This document shows positions 23,515 to 31,121 of a stretch of DNA of 34,274 bases, one piece after another. The notes under the pieces are model-generated. The model did no database searches. It was given only the letters and a program-made list of their open reading frames with translations, and had not been told where the DNA came from. A program made the translations under genes and the position numbers. The stretch comes from Chloroflexota bacterium (GTDB lineage: Bacteria; Chloroflexota; Anaerolineae; Anaerolineales; UBA4823). The stretch spans positions 1-34,274 of the forward strand of contig JAJUJL010000036.1 of NCBI GenBank assembly GCA_029265355.1, in the 5' to 3' direction. Numbering within the stretch: the first letter of the stretch is position 1; the number at the start of each line of letters is the position of its first letter.

Positions 23515-24240
23515 ATGACCGACATCATGGCATCCCCACCAGAGCGGCTATCATTCTTCCAGGTGATGCTCAAGGCTATCACCGGACCATCCTCGGCCAA
23601 CTTTCGCCGGCTGGCGAACAATCCCGGCGCCAGCGCTGGCGTGGCTTACCTGTGGGTGGCGATTGCGGCGGTGGTCAGCTCGCTCATCAGTACGCTGATG
23701 TTCCAGATTTTCCCCTCCTACCGGATCATGGATGAGCTGTTTCGTTACGGCGGAGACTTCGGCTTCAACTTCGACATGCCGGTGCGTTCCGGCGGGCTGG
23801 CGCTGATCACTTCGCTGGTGTGCGGCGCGCCGCTGGCGGCGATTTTTGGCGTGATCGGCTTTGCCATCATCTCCGGCTTGCTGCACCTGATCGCCAGTTT
23901 GCTGGGTGGCAAGGGCGACTATGGGCGGCTGGCGTACCTGTTGGCGGCGGTCAGCGTGCCCTTCAGCATCGTCTCCAGCCTGCTGACGCCGATCCCGTAC
24001 CTGGGATGCCTGGCGCTCTTGCTCAGCCTGTACGTGATTGCGCTGGAAGTGCTGGCCATCGACGGTGTGCACCAGTTCGGGGTGGGCAAGGCGATCATCA
24101 CCATGCTCATCCCGCTGGCGGTGATCTTCCTGCTGGCTTTTTGCCTGGCGGCGCTGATCGTCGCTTTCCTCTTGCCGGTGATCCGCGAAAGCACGCAGCT
24201 CTGGCTGGAGCTGGGGCGCGGGGTGCTGCAAATCTTGTAG
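23515..24240 (+). CDS. Yip1-type integral membrane protein, 241 aa
   Basis: A Yip1/YIF1-superfamily-like membrane protein. An N-terminal cytosolic stretch (FFQVMLKAITGPSSANFRRL) is followed by about five hydrophobic segments, including GVAYLWVAIAAVVSSLISTLMF, AAIFGVIGFAIISGLLHLIASLLGG, and the characteristic YGRLAYLLAAVSVPFSIVSSLLTPIPYLGCL. Such bacterial proteins are widespread and of unknown function. AAGGAGG lies 5 bases before the ATG. It converges with modA; the stops are about 10 bases apart. Confidence 0.8.
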   Translation: MTDIMASPPERLSFFQVMLKAITGPSSANFRRLANNPGASAGVAYLWVAIAAVVSSLISTLMFQIFPSYRIMDELFRYGGDFGFNFDMPVRSGGLALITSLVCGAPLAAIFGVIGFAIISGLLHLIASLLGGKGDYGRLAYLLAAVSVPFSIVSSLLTPIPYLGCLALLLSLYVIALEVLAIDGVHQFGVGKAIITMLIPLAVIFLLAFCLAALIVAFLLPVIRESTQLWLELGRGVLQIL

Positions 24241-24249
24241 CGCGCCGGC

Positions 24250-25065
24250 TCACGGCGCCGGCGGGGGCAGCAGCCCGTGTTCAGCCAACACTTTTTGCCC
24301 CTGCTCAGAGAGCACAAAATCGATGAATGCCTGCGCCAGCTCGGGTTGGGCCGCGCCCACCAACGGGGCGATCGGGTAGCGGATGCGCGGGTTGACTTCT
24401 GTTGGAACGATGAAGCTTTCCAACTGCGGGGCGTCTTTGCCCTGCACGTCGCTGGCGTACAGGATGCCGGCGTCCGCCTCGCCCAACTGCACTTTTTCCA
24501 GCACAGCCTTGACATTCGTCTCATACGAAACGACATTGTCCAGCACCGCCTCACGGTACCAGGGTCCAAAGGTGGGGTAGCCGGCCAGGCGCAGCAGCAA
24601 CTCCTGGGTGTAGATGCCGGCGGGCGCTTCCGGCGCTGCCAGCACCAGGCGCACGCCGGGCTGCGAGAGATAGGCCAGGTTTTCGATGCCAGCCGGGTTG
24701 CCCGGCGCCAGCGCCACAGCCAGTTGGTTGCTGGCAAAGACCTGCACCGTTTCGGAGATCACCAGCCCCTGCTCGACGACCAGCCTCATCTGCGACAGGT
24801 TGGCGCTGGCGAAGACATCCGCCTGGACGCCCTGCTGGAGCTGCTGGACGAGCTGTTGGCTGCCGGCGAAATTGAATTGCACCTGCACGCCGCGCTGCTG
24901 GCGGGCAAAGTCGCGCCCCAGCTCGTTGAAGGCTTCGGTGAGCGAGGCGGCGGCGAAGACCTGCAGGGTGACGGCGGGCGCGGCCGGGGAGGGTTGGCAG
25001 CCTGACAGGAAAAGCAGCAGCAGGCTAAGCAGGAGGGTCAGCATGGGGGAAATTGGTTTTTTCAT
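24250..25065 (-). CDS. modA: Molybdate-binding lipoprotein ModA, 271 aa
   Basis: The substrate-binding component of a molybdate/tungstate ABC importer. The signal peptide ends in the lipobox FLSGC (C23). The mature part starts VTLQVFAAASLTEAFNELG, the hallmark ModA motif with an anion-contacting Ser. GSQQLVQQLQQGVQADVFASAN and EADAGILYASD match the other ligand-loop positions. The C-terminus ends FIDFVLSEQGQKVLAEHGL, as in the family. No modB or modC lies in the window on either side, so partners must be elsewhere. A strong promoter (TTGACG-17-TATACT) ends 8 bases before the ATG, and no ribosome binding site is seen, so the message is probably leaderless. Confidence 0.94.
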   Translation of the reverse strand: MKKPISPMLTLLLSLLLLFLSGCQPSPAAPAVTLQVFAAASLTEAFNELGRDFARQQRGVQVQFNFAGSQQLVQQLQQGVQADVFASANLSQMRLVVEQGLVISETVQVFASNQLAVALAPGNPAGIENLAYLSQPGVRLVLAAPEAPAGIYTQELLLRLAGYPTFGPWYREAVLDNVVSYETNVKAVLEKVQLGEADAGILYASDVQGKDAPQLESFIVPTEVNPRIRYPIAPLVGAAQPELAQAFIDFVLSEQGQKVLAEHGLLPPPAP

Positions 25066-25073
25066 TGGCTAGC

Positions 25074-25102
25074 AGTATAGCTTGCCAGGCGGAGGGCGTC
25101 AA
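25074..25102 (-). promoter_or_regulatory. Promoter of modA, probably leaderless
   Basis: On the minus strand TTGACG (25102-25097), a 17-base spacer and TATACT (25079-25074) lie directly before the ATG at 25065. The predicted transcription start is about two bases from the start codon. Confidence 0.7.
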
Positions 25103-25125
25103 GCACGTAAGCTGACCGCTCGCGG

Positions 25126-25201
25126 GTCATTGCGAGCCCCGCAGGGGCGTGGCAATCCCCTTGATTATCGCGGAGATCGCTTCGCTGTCGCTCGCCATGA
25201 C
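25126..25201. repeat. Palindromic GTCATTGCGAG repeat
   Basis: GTCATTGCGAG (25126-25136) and CTCGCCATGAC (25191-25201) form imperfect terminal inverted repeats, with CAATCCCC and GAGATCGCTTCGCTGTCG between. Elements with these ends are common dispersed intergenic repeats in bacteria. It fills part of the gap between modA and the secreted-protein gene; apart from the hairpin at 25288-25304 I see nothing else in 25202-25331. Confidence 0.8.
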
Positions 25202-25287
25202 AGCAAAGATCAAAACTGAAATTTTCGAACTGCTGTCCGAGGATCAGGGAACAGAATACGATCCGCTGCGGGCGCGCATGAGCAGGC

Positions 25288-25304
25288 CGCAGCTTTGCTG
25301 CGGG
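25288..25304. terminator. Stem-loop after the four-gene minus-strand cluster
   Basis: CCGCAGC-TTT-GCTGCGG, a perfect 7-bp stem about 30 bases past the stop at 25332. There is no T-run, so it is a tentative terminator. Confidence 0.4.
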
Positions 25305-25331
25305 CTGGCTGGTTGCGGCGCGGGCCCCCGT

Positions 25332-25817
25332 TCAGCGCCGGATCAGCGGCAAGTACTGGTGATATTCACCCACCGGGCAGGCAATTAAGCCTGTGCTGCC
25401 CAGCACGTAGGGACCGGGATCGAGCGTATCTTGCCCGATCAGGGTGAGGGTGTAGGAATCGCCGCAGTTGGCGGCAAAATCCTTTGCCACCGGCGAGGGG
25501 CTGTAGGTGCTGCCGGAGAGAGGCGCCGGGTTGGAGAGATCCGGGCGAAAATCGTAGAGCAACCCCTGGGCGCCGGTGCTGGTGCGCGTGGCGTACAATT
25601 GAAAGGACGCCAGCTTTGACCCGGTCGCCAGGTTGAGGGTGAATGGCTCGAGGTGAATGCTGCAGCGGTCAGGTTCTGCCCGGTAGCAGCCAGCCTGGAT
25701 CGGGCTGGCATAGATACTGACCGCCGCCCGGCTGGCTGGCAGGTGGATGCTGGACTGCGCCAGCAGGAGCAGGGCTGCGGCTAGCAGTCCCAGGATGAAG
25801 ATTCTTTTGAGGCTCAT
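25332..25817 (-). CDS. Small secreted protein with C-terminal LPLIRR tail, 161 aa
   Basis: The signal peptide (FILGLLAAALLLLAQSS) precedes a mature domain of about 125 residues starting AAVSIYASPIQAGCYRAEPDRCSIHLEPFTLNLATGSKL. Four or more Cys could pair outside the cell. The last residues, YHQYLPLIRR, match the terminal '(Y/F)LPL(I/V)' tail frequent on Chloroflexota secreted proteins. ATG 25817 follows AGGAAGG closely. It is a clear paralog of the next gene upstream (shared ASPIQxGCY, DFxPDLSNP, SGSTYxPS, FAAxCG and LIGQD), arising by tandem duplication, and is last in a cluster of four same-strand genes, 24 bases after its paralog. Function unknown. Confidence 0.8.
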   Translation of the reverse strand: MSLKRIFILGLLAAALLLLAQSSIHLPASRAAVSIYASPIQAGCYRAEPDRCSIHLEPFTLNLATGSKLASFQLYATRTSTGAQGLLYDFRPDLSNPAPLSGSTYSPSPVAKDFAANCGDSYTLTLIGQDTLDPGPYVLGSTGLIACPVGEYHQYLPLIRR

Positions 25818-25841
25818 GTCGCCTTCCTGCAAGCCTGCCAG

Positions 25842-26303
25842 CTAAGGCACGCCAGCGGGACAGGTGAAATCGCCGGTTCCGCCCAGCACAAATGGGTTGG
25901 CATCGCCGCTATCCTGGCCGATCAACCAGAGTGCGTAGGTTTTTCCACACGTTGCGGCAAAATCCTGGGTGACCAGCGAGGGCGCATAGGTGCTGCCGGA
26001 GAAAGGCACGGGATTGGATAAATCAGGCTTGAAGTCATAGATCACCGACAAATTCCCACCGCTGGGTTGGGCCAGCAATTGGAAGGAGACCAGTTTTGTG
26101 CCGGTGGCCAGGTAGATGGTGAACGGGTCGACGTGCAGGCGGCAGTCGTTGGGAGCAGCGATGTAGCAGCCGCCCTGGATGGGGCTGGCGAAGATCTGGG
26201 TGGCGGCTGAGGCGCGCTGGGGACGCAGCAAGGCTGGCAGGGCGACCAGGCCAGCGGAAAGCAAACACAGCAATACGGCGGACAAAAATAGTTGTTTGCG
26301 CAT
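25842..26303 (-). CDS. Small secreted protein, paralog of the following gene, 153 aa
   Basis: The signal peptide (LFLSAVLLCLLSAGLVALPALL) is followed by TQIFASPIQGGCYIAAPNDCRLHVDPFTIYLATGTKLVSF and the same DFKPDLSNPVPFSGSTYAPS and FAATCGKTYALWLIGQD motifs as its neighbour. It ends at CPAGVP and lacks the YLPLIRR tail, so the two copies may be released and retained forms of one protein; that is inference. AAAGGAA lies 6 bases before ATG 26303. The gap to the upstream NTPase-winged-helix gene is only 21 bases, which suggests co-transcription with the regulatory pair. Confidence 0.8.
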   Translation of the reverse strand: MRKQLFLSAVLLCLLSAGLVALPALLRPQRASAATQIFASPIQGGCYIAAPNDCRLHVDPFTIYLATGTKLVSFQLLAQPSGGNLSVIYDFKPDLSNPVPFSGSTYAPSLVTQDFAATCGKTYALWLIGQDSGDANPFVLGGTGDFTCPAGVP

Positions 26304-26324
26304 CGTGTATTCCTTTTTTATCAT

Positions 26325-27659
26325 TTAATCGGCCACGACAAAGCGGTAGCCTCGGCCGCGCTCGTTCTGAATCGAGGCGGCGATGGAGGGCGAAGCTGCC
26401 AGCGCCAGGCGCACGCGGTGCACGGCGGCTTCCACGGCGCGCTTGCTGGGCTGCTCGCCAGCCCACACCTGGGCTTTCAACTCCTCGAAAGTGACCAGCT
26501 CCCCGCGGCGGGAGACCAGGTAGTCGAGCAGTTGTCGGTCGCGCGCCGAAAGCTCGGACTGGAGTCTTTCCAGGTGCAGGTGCACACCCCGGGGATTTTG
26601 ATCGCGGATGAACAGGCGAAACAGCTCGCAAAACACGCGGTAGCGCTGCTCATCCAGGCGATAAACCAGCAGCCCGCTCTGCACCAGCTCCTGGAGGGCG
26701 TCTTCGGGCGCTTCAGTGGGCTGATCGAGGGCGGCGTGCAGCAGGGTGTGTTGGGCGCGCTCGTCCAGGTGGTTCCAGATCACCTGGAAGGTGTCCTGCA
26801 CGGCTGGCAGGCGCGCCAGTTGCGCCAGCAGCGTGTCTTTGACCTCCGGCCTGGCAAGCAGCTCACCCAGCTCTGGATAATCCTGGCGCAGGTTGAAGAG
26901 GTATTCGCAGGCCAGGTTGAGCAGGGCGGTGTGTCCGCCGGCAGCTTCCAAGAGGAAAGCGATTTCGCCCGGGCTGAACTCGAAACCGCTGGGCAGCGGA
27001 TCTGTGATGAACTGCGTTGCCTCGCGCTCGGAGAGCATGCCCAGCGAGCGCTTGACCAGGATGTTTTGCAGCGGCGAGTAGCGCTCTGGATCGGAGAAGA
27101 GGGCAGAGAGCTTCTTCTCGGTGAACAGCACCAGGGCGTGGCGCGTTGCCAGGCTGCGCAGAAAGGTCTCGTCTTCGTAGGTGAAGGTCTCGTAGGCGTG
27201 GTCGAAATGATCCATCACCAGCACCAGGCGGGCAGAGCGGGCCTCCAGCGCCTGGCCGATCTCATCCAGGTTTTCCTTGGCCTTGGCCAGGTCGCCCACT
27301 GGCGGAGGCGCCCCAGGCAGCAGGGCTTTCAAGCGCGGCTCCTGGCGCAGGTGGTTGGGCAGCTCCTGGAGCACCTCGGCGCCTGTCTTGCGGTAGCAGT
27401 CCACGTAGATGGGGAAGAGCTGCTCGCGGGTGTAGGATTCCAGGTCTTCGGGAAATTGCTGCAGGGCGCCTTCGGGATGGCACAGGAAGCGCGCCAGGTT
27501 GGATTTGCCGATCGTTTTCACCCCGCTGATGCTGAAGGAGCGCGGCGTTTCAGCGCTGATGCCGTGCAGGATGGCGGAAATCACCGCCCGCCGCCCGTAG
27601 AAACCCTGCGGCGCGGTGGATACCAGGAGTTGTGTGTAGGGGTTGGCGAGCTGATTCAT
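26325..27659 (-). CDS. P-loop NTPase fused to OmpR-type winged helix, 444 aa
   Basis: The N-terminal NPYTQ...GFYGRRAVISAIL (about 7-31) is the entry motif of AAA/STAND-like ATPases. Walker A GVKTIGKSN is at 46-54, and Walker B RLVLVMDHFDH has D150. A helical region (about 230-340) includes a winged-helix-like segment. The last ~95 residues (LSARDRQLLDYLVSRRGELVTFEELKAQVW ... VEAAVHRVRLAL ... RGRGYRFV) are an OmpR/PhoB-type transcriptional activation domain. It is therefore probably an NTP-gated transcription regulator. The ATG overlaps the stop of the RSH-like gene (ATGA), with GAGGAGG upstream, so the two are translationally coupled. It shares the NPY...F.GR ATPase type with the C-terminus of that protein. 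Confidence 0.85.
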   Translation of the reverse strand: MNQLANPYTQLLVSTAPQGFYGRRAVISAILHGISAETPRSFSISGVKTIGKSNLARFLCHPEGALQQFPEDLESYTREQLFPIYVDCYRKTGAEVLQELPNHLRQEPRLKALLPGAPPPVGDLAKAKENLDEIGQALEARSARLVLVMDHFDHAYETFTYEDETFLRSLATRHALVLFTEKKLSALFSDPERYSPLQNILVKRSLGMLSEREATQFITDPLPSGFEFSPGEIAFLLEAAGGHTALLNLACEYLFNLRQDYPELGELLARPEVKDTLLAQLARLPAVQDTFQVIWNHLDERAQHTLLHAALDQPTEAPEDALQELVQSGLLVYRLDEQRYRVFCELFRLFIRDQNPRGVHLHLERLQSELSARDRQLLDYLVSRRGELVTFEELKAQVWAGEQPSKRAVEAAVHRVRLALAASPSIAASIQNERGRGYRFVVAD

Positions 27660-30600
27660 GGTTTCCTCCTCACGGGGCTGGGGGATGCTGCCAGGGCGGG
27701 CGCGCCCGGGTAGGTGTGGGCAAACCACTGCGAGAAAAGCGGCACGCGGATGGCGTAGCGTGGCGAGCGGGCGTCTGGCTGCAAGCCGACCGCGCCGATA
27801 TCCACCAGGGTGGACAGCGCTTCGATCAGGCCGCTGCGCTTGACCTCGCTGTAGCCCATGGCTTGCAGGCGCTGGGTGATCTCGCCCAGCTCCAGCCAGG
27901 TGGTGGCTTGCTGGGCGGCTTGCGCCAGGGCGCTCATCACATCGCGGCGGAAGCCGTGGTTTTCCCGCAGGAATTGATGGAAGTGGTGGGAGCCATTGGC
28001 GAGCAGGTTGGGCAGCACGGCCTCCAGGTCGCTGAGATCGAGGTGGCGCTTCTCCTGTTCGCTGGCCCGGCTCACCAGGTCGAGCAGCAGGGTTTGCAGG
28101 TAATAGGGGTGGCAGGCGGTCAGAGCCAGCATGCGCTGGATGAGAGTCTCGTCGAAGCGCAGTTCGCCGCCCATCGGCTCCTCGATCAGCTTGCGAGCGT
28201 CGCTGGGGGTGAAGTAATCCAGCGCCACGGGCGCCGCCAGGCGCAGCAGCGAGCCCAGGGTGAGCTGCGCCCCGTGTATCTGGATGCGCCTGTAGAGCGC
28301 TTCCTGCATGGTGAAGATGCACTGCAGCGGGCTGCGCTCTTCCACCAACGACTTGAGCTGGGCGATGACCGCTGCGGCGGCGTGGCGGTCTTTCCACAGT
28401 TCTTCCAGCAGGTTGATCTCGTCGAAGAGCAGCACCAGGCGCAGTTTGCTCAGCTCCTCAGCGTTCTGCTCGCGCCACAGGTTGAAAGCCTCGTAGGGTG
28501 AAATGTCGTTGCGCTGCAGGTGGCGCGCCATCCGGCGGCTGAAAAGGGGCGAGGCCTCCAGGGTGTGATAAATCTCGCGGTTGACGTTTTGCCAGAAGCC
28601 GTGCTCGCTGTGCTGCGCCAGGCGCTGCAGGTCGATCAGCGCTGGCGTGAAGCTGCGCGCCGGCAGCGCCACGCGCCGCAGGTAGCGCAGCAGGGAAGTC
28701 TTGCCCACCCGGCTGATGCCGTAGACCACCACCGCGCCGCGGGTGTTTTCCAGGGCGCTGACGATGGCGCCGATTTCCGCCACGCGCCCCTTGAAGACGC
28801 GCGGGTCATCCACCGCGCTGGGGCCGTAGGGATTGGACAGCTCGTCGGGTCGGGAGAGCAGCAACTTGTCCAGCGGAGAGAGCGGATCCAACTGCACGTG
28901 GTCCAGCCGGCCGTTGGCTTTCATCTCGTTCAGCCGGTCTTCCAGCAGGTGCACGGTTTGGATGTCGCGCGAATTGACCGTGAACTGGAGCAAGGCTCTG
29001 TGCTCGCGGTCCACGCTGGCGTCCACGCCCAGCAGGTACAGGCCTTGCTGGTGCAGCGGGTAGATTTCATCCAGGATATCGCGCAGCAGGCCCAGGCGGT
29101 CGACCGCCTGGACGGTGACGCGCACGGGCTCACCGGCGCGCCGGTCGCCGATCCAGATCAAGGGGATGGGAGCCTCGCGGGGAGCGCTGGGGCAGCGCGT
29201 GGAATAGACCACCAACCGCGAGGTGGGCTTGCCGGGGTTATCCAGGCGCCCGACGATGGGCTCGCCGGGTTTGAGGCGTTCGGGGCAGCCCTTGTGCTGG
29301 CACTGCGTGAAGCGCACGCGCTCGGGCGGCGCGCCCAGCGGTTTGGCGTCGGCGCGGGCGATGTGGTTGGCGAGCTTGTTGAAGATCAAGTGGGCGACGA
29401 TCTTGCTGGCAGAGATGGGGCGTTTGCCTTCCACCGCGCCCGGGCGGGCGATATCCAGGTACATGGCGTCCAGCGAGAGATAGCCGTACAGCCTGGCGGC
29501 GGAATGCAGGTGGCTCTCGATGTCCTGCGGGCTGATCTTGCCCTCGAGCTGGTAGGCTTTCAGCTCGCGCTCCAGCAGATTGTCGATGATCTGGCGCCCC
29601 TTGGGCGGCTGTTTGCGGCGCAGTGCGACGGCGATGGCTTTTTTGGCGGTGCTGGTTTTGACGATCTGCTTCCAGGCTTCTTCCGGTCCAGGCCAGTCGG
29701 GGTCGACCTCGATCTGCACCAGGTCGCCATTGCGCAAGACGTGGTCGGGCGCGACCGCCTGGCCGTTGATCCAGACGCGGGTGCAATGGTTGCCCACCTC
29801 GCTGTGCACCTTGTAAGCATAGTCGATGGGGGTGCTGCCAGCCGGCAAACCCCGGTAAACTTTGCCGGCCGGGCTAAAGACATACACTTCAGGGCTTTCA
29901 CTCTCGGGCGGGTAATCGAGCAGCCATTGGCGCAGGGCGAGATCATCCCACCACACGTGAGGCAGAGGCTGGGTCGGCTGCTGATCGTAGGCCAGGTACA
30001 GGATGCCCTGCATGGCCGCCTGGTACATCTGGCGGGTGAAGATGCGGAATTCGAGCACCAGGGGCGGCTCGCCTGGCTCTGGATTGTCCAAATGCAGGTT
30101 GGTGATCAGCGCCTGGTAGCCGTTGAACTTGGGGCTGGCGATCAAGTCGCGGAAGGTGGTGCCCTCGGGTGTGCGCCCGTGCACCGGCTGCCAGGTGTTG
30201 TGCAGCAGCCCCAGGGCGCGGTAGCAGGCGTCCACGCTGTCCACCAGCACATCGAATTTGAGCTTGCGCAGCAGTTGGCTGAGCGATTCGCCGCTCTGCA
30301 CACGGCGGTACAGGCTGGAGTTGACGCTCAGGTGCTCTTTCACTTCTCCGGAGATGCCGGCGTATTTGAGCAGGTCGGCCACTTTGTGCGCCACCTCGCG
30401 CCGGTAAGTTGCTTGGCGGGTTTCGGCGGCGGTGCGCTGTTGGTTGATCTTATCCCACAGGCGACCGGGGTTGAGCTGCTGCAGGCACAGGTTGCCCATC
30501 TTGCGGCGCAGCTCCCACATGCCGAACAGCTCCAACAGCGGCAGGAAGATGGCGCGGTTGTCCTCGCACAGCAGCCGCGCTGCGCCGCGATCCAGGCTGG

Positions 30601-31033
30601 CGAGCGATTCCATCTGCACCAGGTGCGAAAGCAGCGCCAGGAGCGCCGTCTCGCGGTCGGTGTAAGCCAGGTAGTACAGGCGGCGCAGCTTGCGGGCGCG
30701 CAGTGCCCGGCGCATGTCCTCGGGCAGGCTGCCGCGCGCCGCGCGTTGCTCGAGCAGCAGCAGCCGCTCAGCGCGCTGGTGCACCTCCTCCGGGAATTGC
30801 GGCGGGGCGTCGCCGCTCTTGAGCAGGTCGAGGCGCGCCAGGTTCAGCGCGGGTATGGTTTGCAGCGCCGCCAGCGGCAAGCGCCAGTTAGCCGCCATGC
30901 GCAGCTCGGCTTCCATGCGCTCCTGGGCGGCGCGCCGGTTTCCCAGGCGGCTGGCAGCCTGCTGCATCTGCAGGCTGAGCACCGCCAGGTCGGGTTTCTG
31001 CAAGTATTCGATCCAGGAGGTGGCGTGCAACAT
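27656..31033 (-). CDS. Long RelA/SpoT-like protein with degenerate catalytic domains fused to a P-loop NTPase, 1125 aa
   Basis: Domain order: pseudo-HD region (about 90-200; EDNRAIFLPLLELFGMWELRRKM matches the RSH helix after the HD site, but no HD pair is seen); synthetase-like domain (235-350; CYRALGLLHNTWQPV, FRDLIASPKFNGYQALIT); TGS (382-445; GSTPIDYAYKVHSEVGNHC); helical part; zinc-finger-like part (575-618; C578, C583, C614); ACT (636-705). A P-loop NTPase follows, with FKGR at 747-750, Walker A GISRVGKTS at 772-780, and Walker B LLFDEINLL with D871 and E872, then a winged-helix-like end. Against SpoT recalled from memory, the Mg-binding Asp is R256, the EVQIRT Gln is R330 and the SLHT His is I310, so (p)ppGpp synthesis is unlikely. 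ATG 31033 is preferred over GTG 31039. Confidence 0.85.
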   Translation of the reverse strand: MLHATSWIEYLQKPDLAVLSLQMQQAASRLGNRRAAQERMEAELRMAANWRLPLAALQTIPALNLARLDLLKSGDAPPQFPEEVHQRAERLLLLEQRAARGSLPEDMRRALRARKLRRLYYLAYTDRETALLALLSHLVQMESLASLDRGAARLLCEDNRAIFLPLLELFGMWELRRKMGNLCLQQLNPGRLWDKINQQRTAAETRQATYRREVAHKVADLLKYAGISGEVKEHLSVNSSLYRRVQSGESLSQLLRKLKFDVLVDSVDACYRALGLLHNTWQPVHGRTPEGTTFRDLIASPKFNGYQALITNLHLDNPEPGEPPLVLEFRIFTRQMYQAAMQGILYLAYDQQPTQPLPHVWWDDLALRQWLLDYPPESESPEVYVFSPAGKVYRGLPAGSTPIDYAYKVHSEVGNHCTRVWINGQAVAPDHVLRNGDLVQIEVDPDWPGPEEAWKQIVKTSTAKKAIAVALRRKQPPKGRQIIDNLLERELKAYQLEGKISPQDIESHLHSAARLYGYLSLDAMYLDIARPGAVEGKRPISASKIVAHLIFNKLANHIARADAKPLGAPPERVRFTQCQHKGCPERLKPGEPIVGRLDNPGKPTSRLVVYSTRCPSAPREAPIPLIWIGDRRAGEPVRVTVQAVDRLGLLRDILDEIYPLHQQGLYLLGVDASVDREHRALLQFTVNSRDIQTVHLLEDRLNEMKANGRLDHVQLDPLSPLDKLLLSRPDELSNPYGPSAVDDPRVFKGRVAEIGAIVSALENTRGAVVVYGISRVGKTSLLRYLRRVALPARSFTPALIDLQRLAQHSEHGFWQNVNREIYHTLEASPLFSRRMARHLQRNDISPYEAFNLWREQNAEELSKLRLVLLFDEINLLEELWKDRHAAAAVIAQLKSLVEERSPLQCIFTMQEALYRRIQIHGAQLTLGSLLRLAAPVALDYFTPSDARKLIEEPMGGELRFDETLIQRMLALTACHPYYLQTLLLDLVSRASEQEKRHLDLSDLEAVLPNLLANGSHHFHQFLRENHGFRRDVMSALAQAAQQATTWLELGEITQRLQAMGYSEVKRSGLIEALSTLVDIGAVGLQPDARSPRYAIRVPLFSQWFAHTYPGAPALAASPSPVRRKP

Positions 31034-31043
31034 GGTCACCCTA

Positions 31044-31049
31044 AGTATA
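31044..31049 (-). promoter_or_regulatory. -10 box of the RSH-like operon
   Basis: TATACT on the minus strand, 10 bases before ATG 31033; the -35 is weak. Transcription would start about 4 bases before the start codon, so the message may be nearly leaderless. Confidence 0.45.
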
Positions 31050-31091
31050 AATCAAAATGCGTAAATTGGCATTATGAATAGGTAAAAACAC

Positions 31092-31120
31092 TTTACAAAT
31101 TGGTAAACTGTGTGTATAAT
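31092..31120 (+). promoter_or_regulatory. Promoter of the SPFH gene with palindromic operator
   Basis: TTTACA (31092-31097), a 17-base spacer and TATAAT (31115-31120) make a near-consensus promoter. The -35 is embedded in a near-palindrome TTTACAAATTGGTAAA (31092-31107), a likely repressor site; another GGTAAA occurs at 31081-31086. Confidence 0.75.
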
Positions 31121-31121
31121 G

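Noticed and set aside
24241-24258. Short GCGCCG/CGGCGC hairpin between the Yip1-type and modA stops as a terminator
   Set aside because: It overlaps the modA stop codon, the stem is only 6 bp with no T-run, and such GC palindromes are frequent here by chance.
27660-28397. N-terminal extension of the NTPase-winged-helix gene
   Set aside because: The frame stays open upstream but overlaps the RSH-NTPase gene out of frame. The ATG at 27659 has a strong GAGGAGG site and starts exactly at the NTPase entry motif.
28520-31081. 853-codon plus-strand frame opposite the RSH-like gene
   Set aside because: It is low-complexity (Q/A/G/H-rich) with no domain, and mirrors the codon-position bias of the real gene on the other strand.
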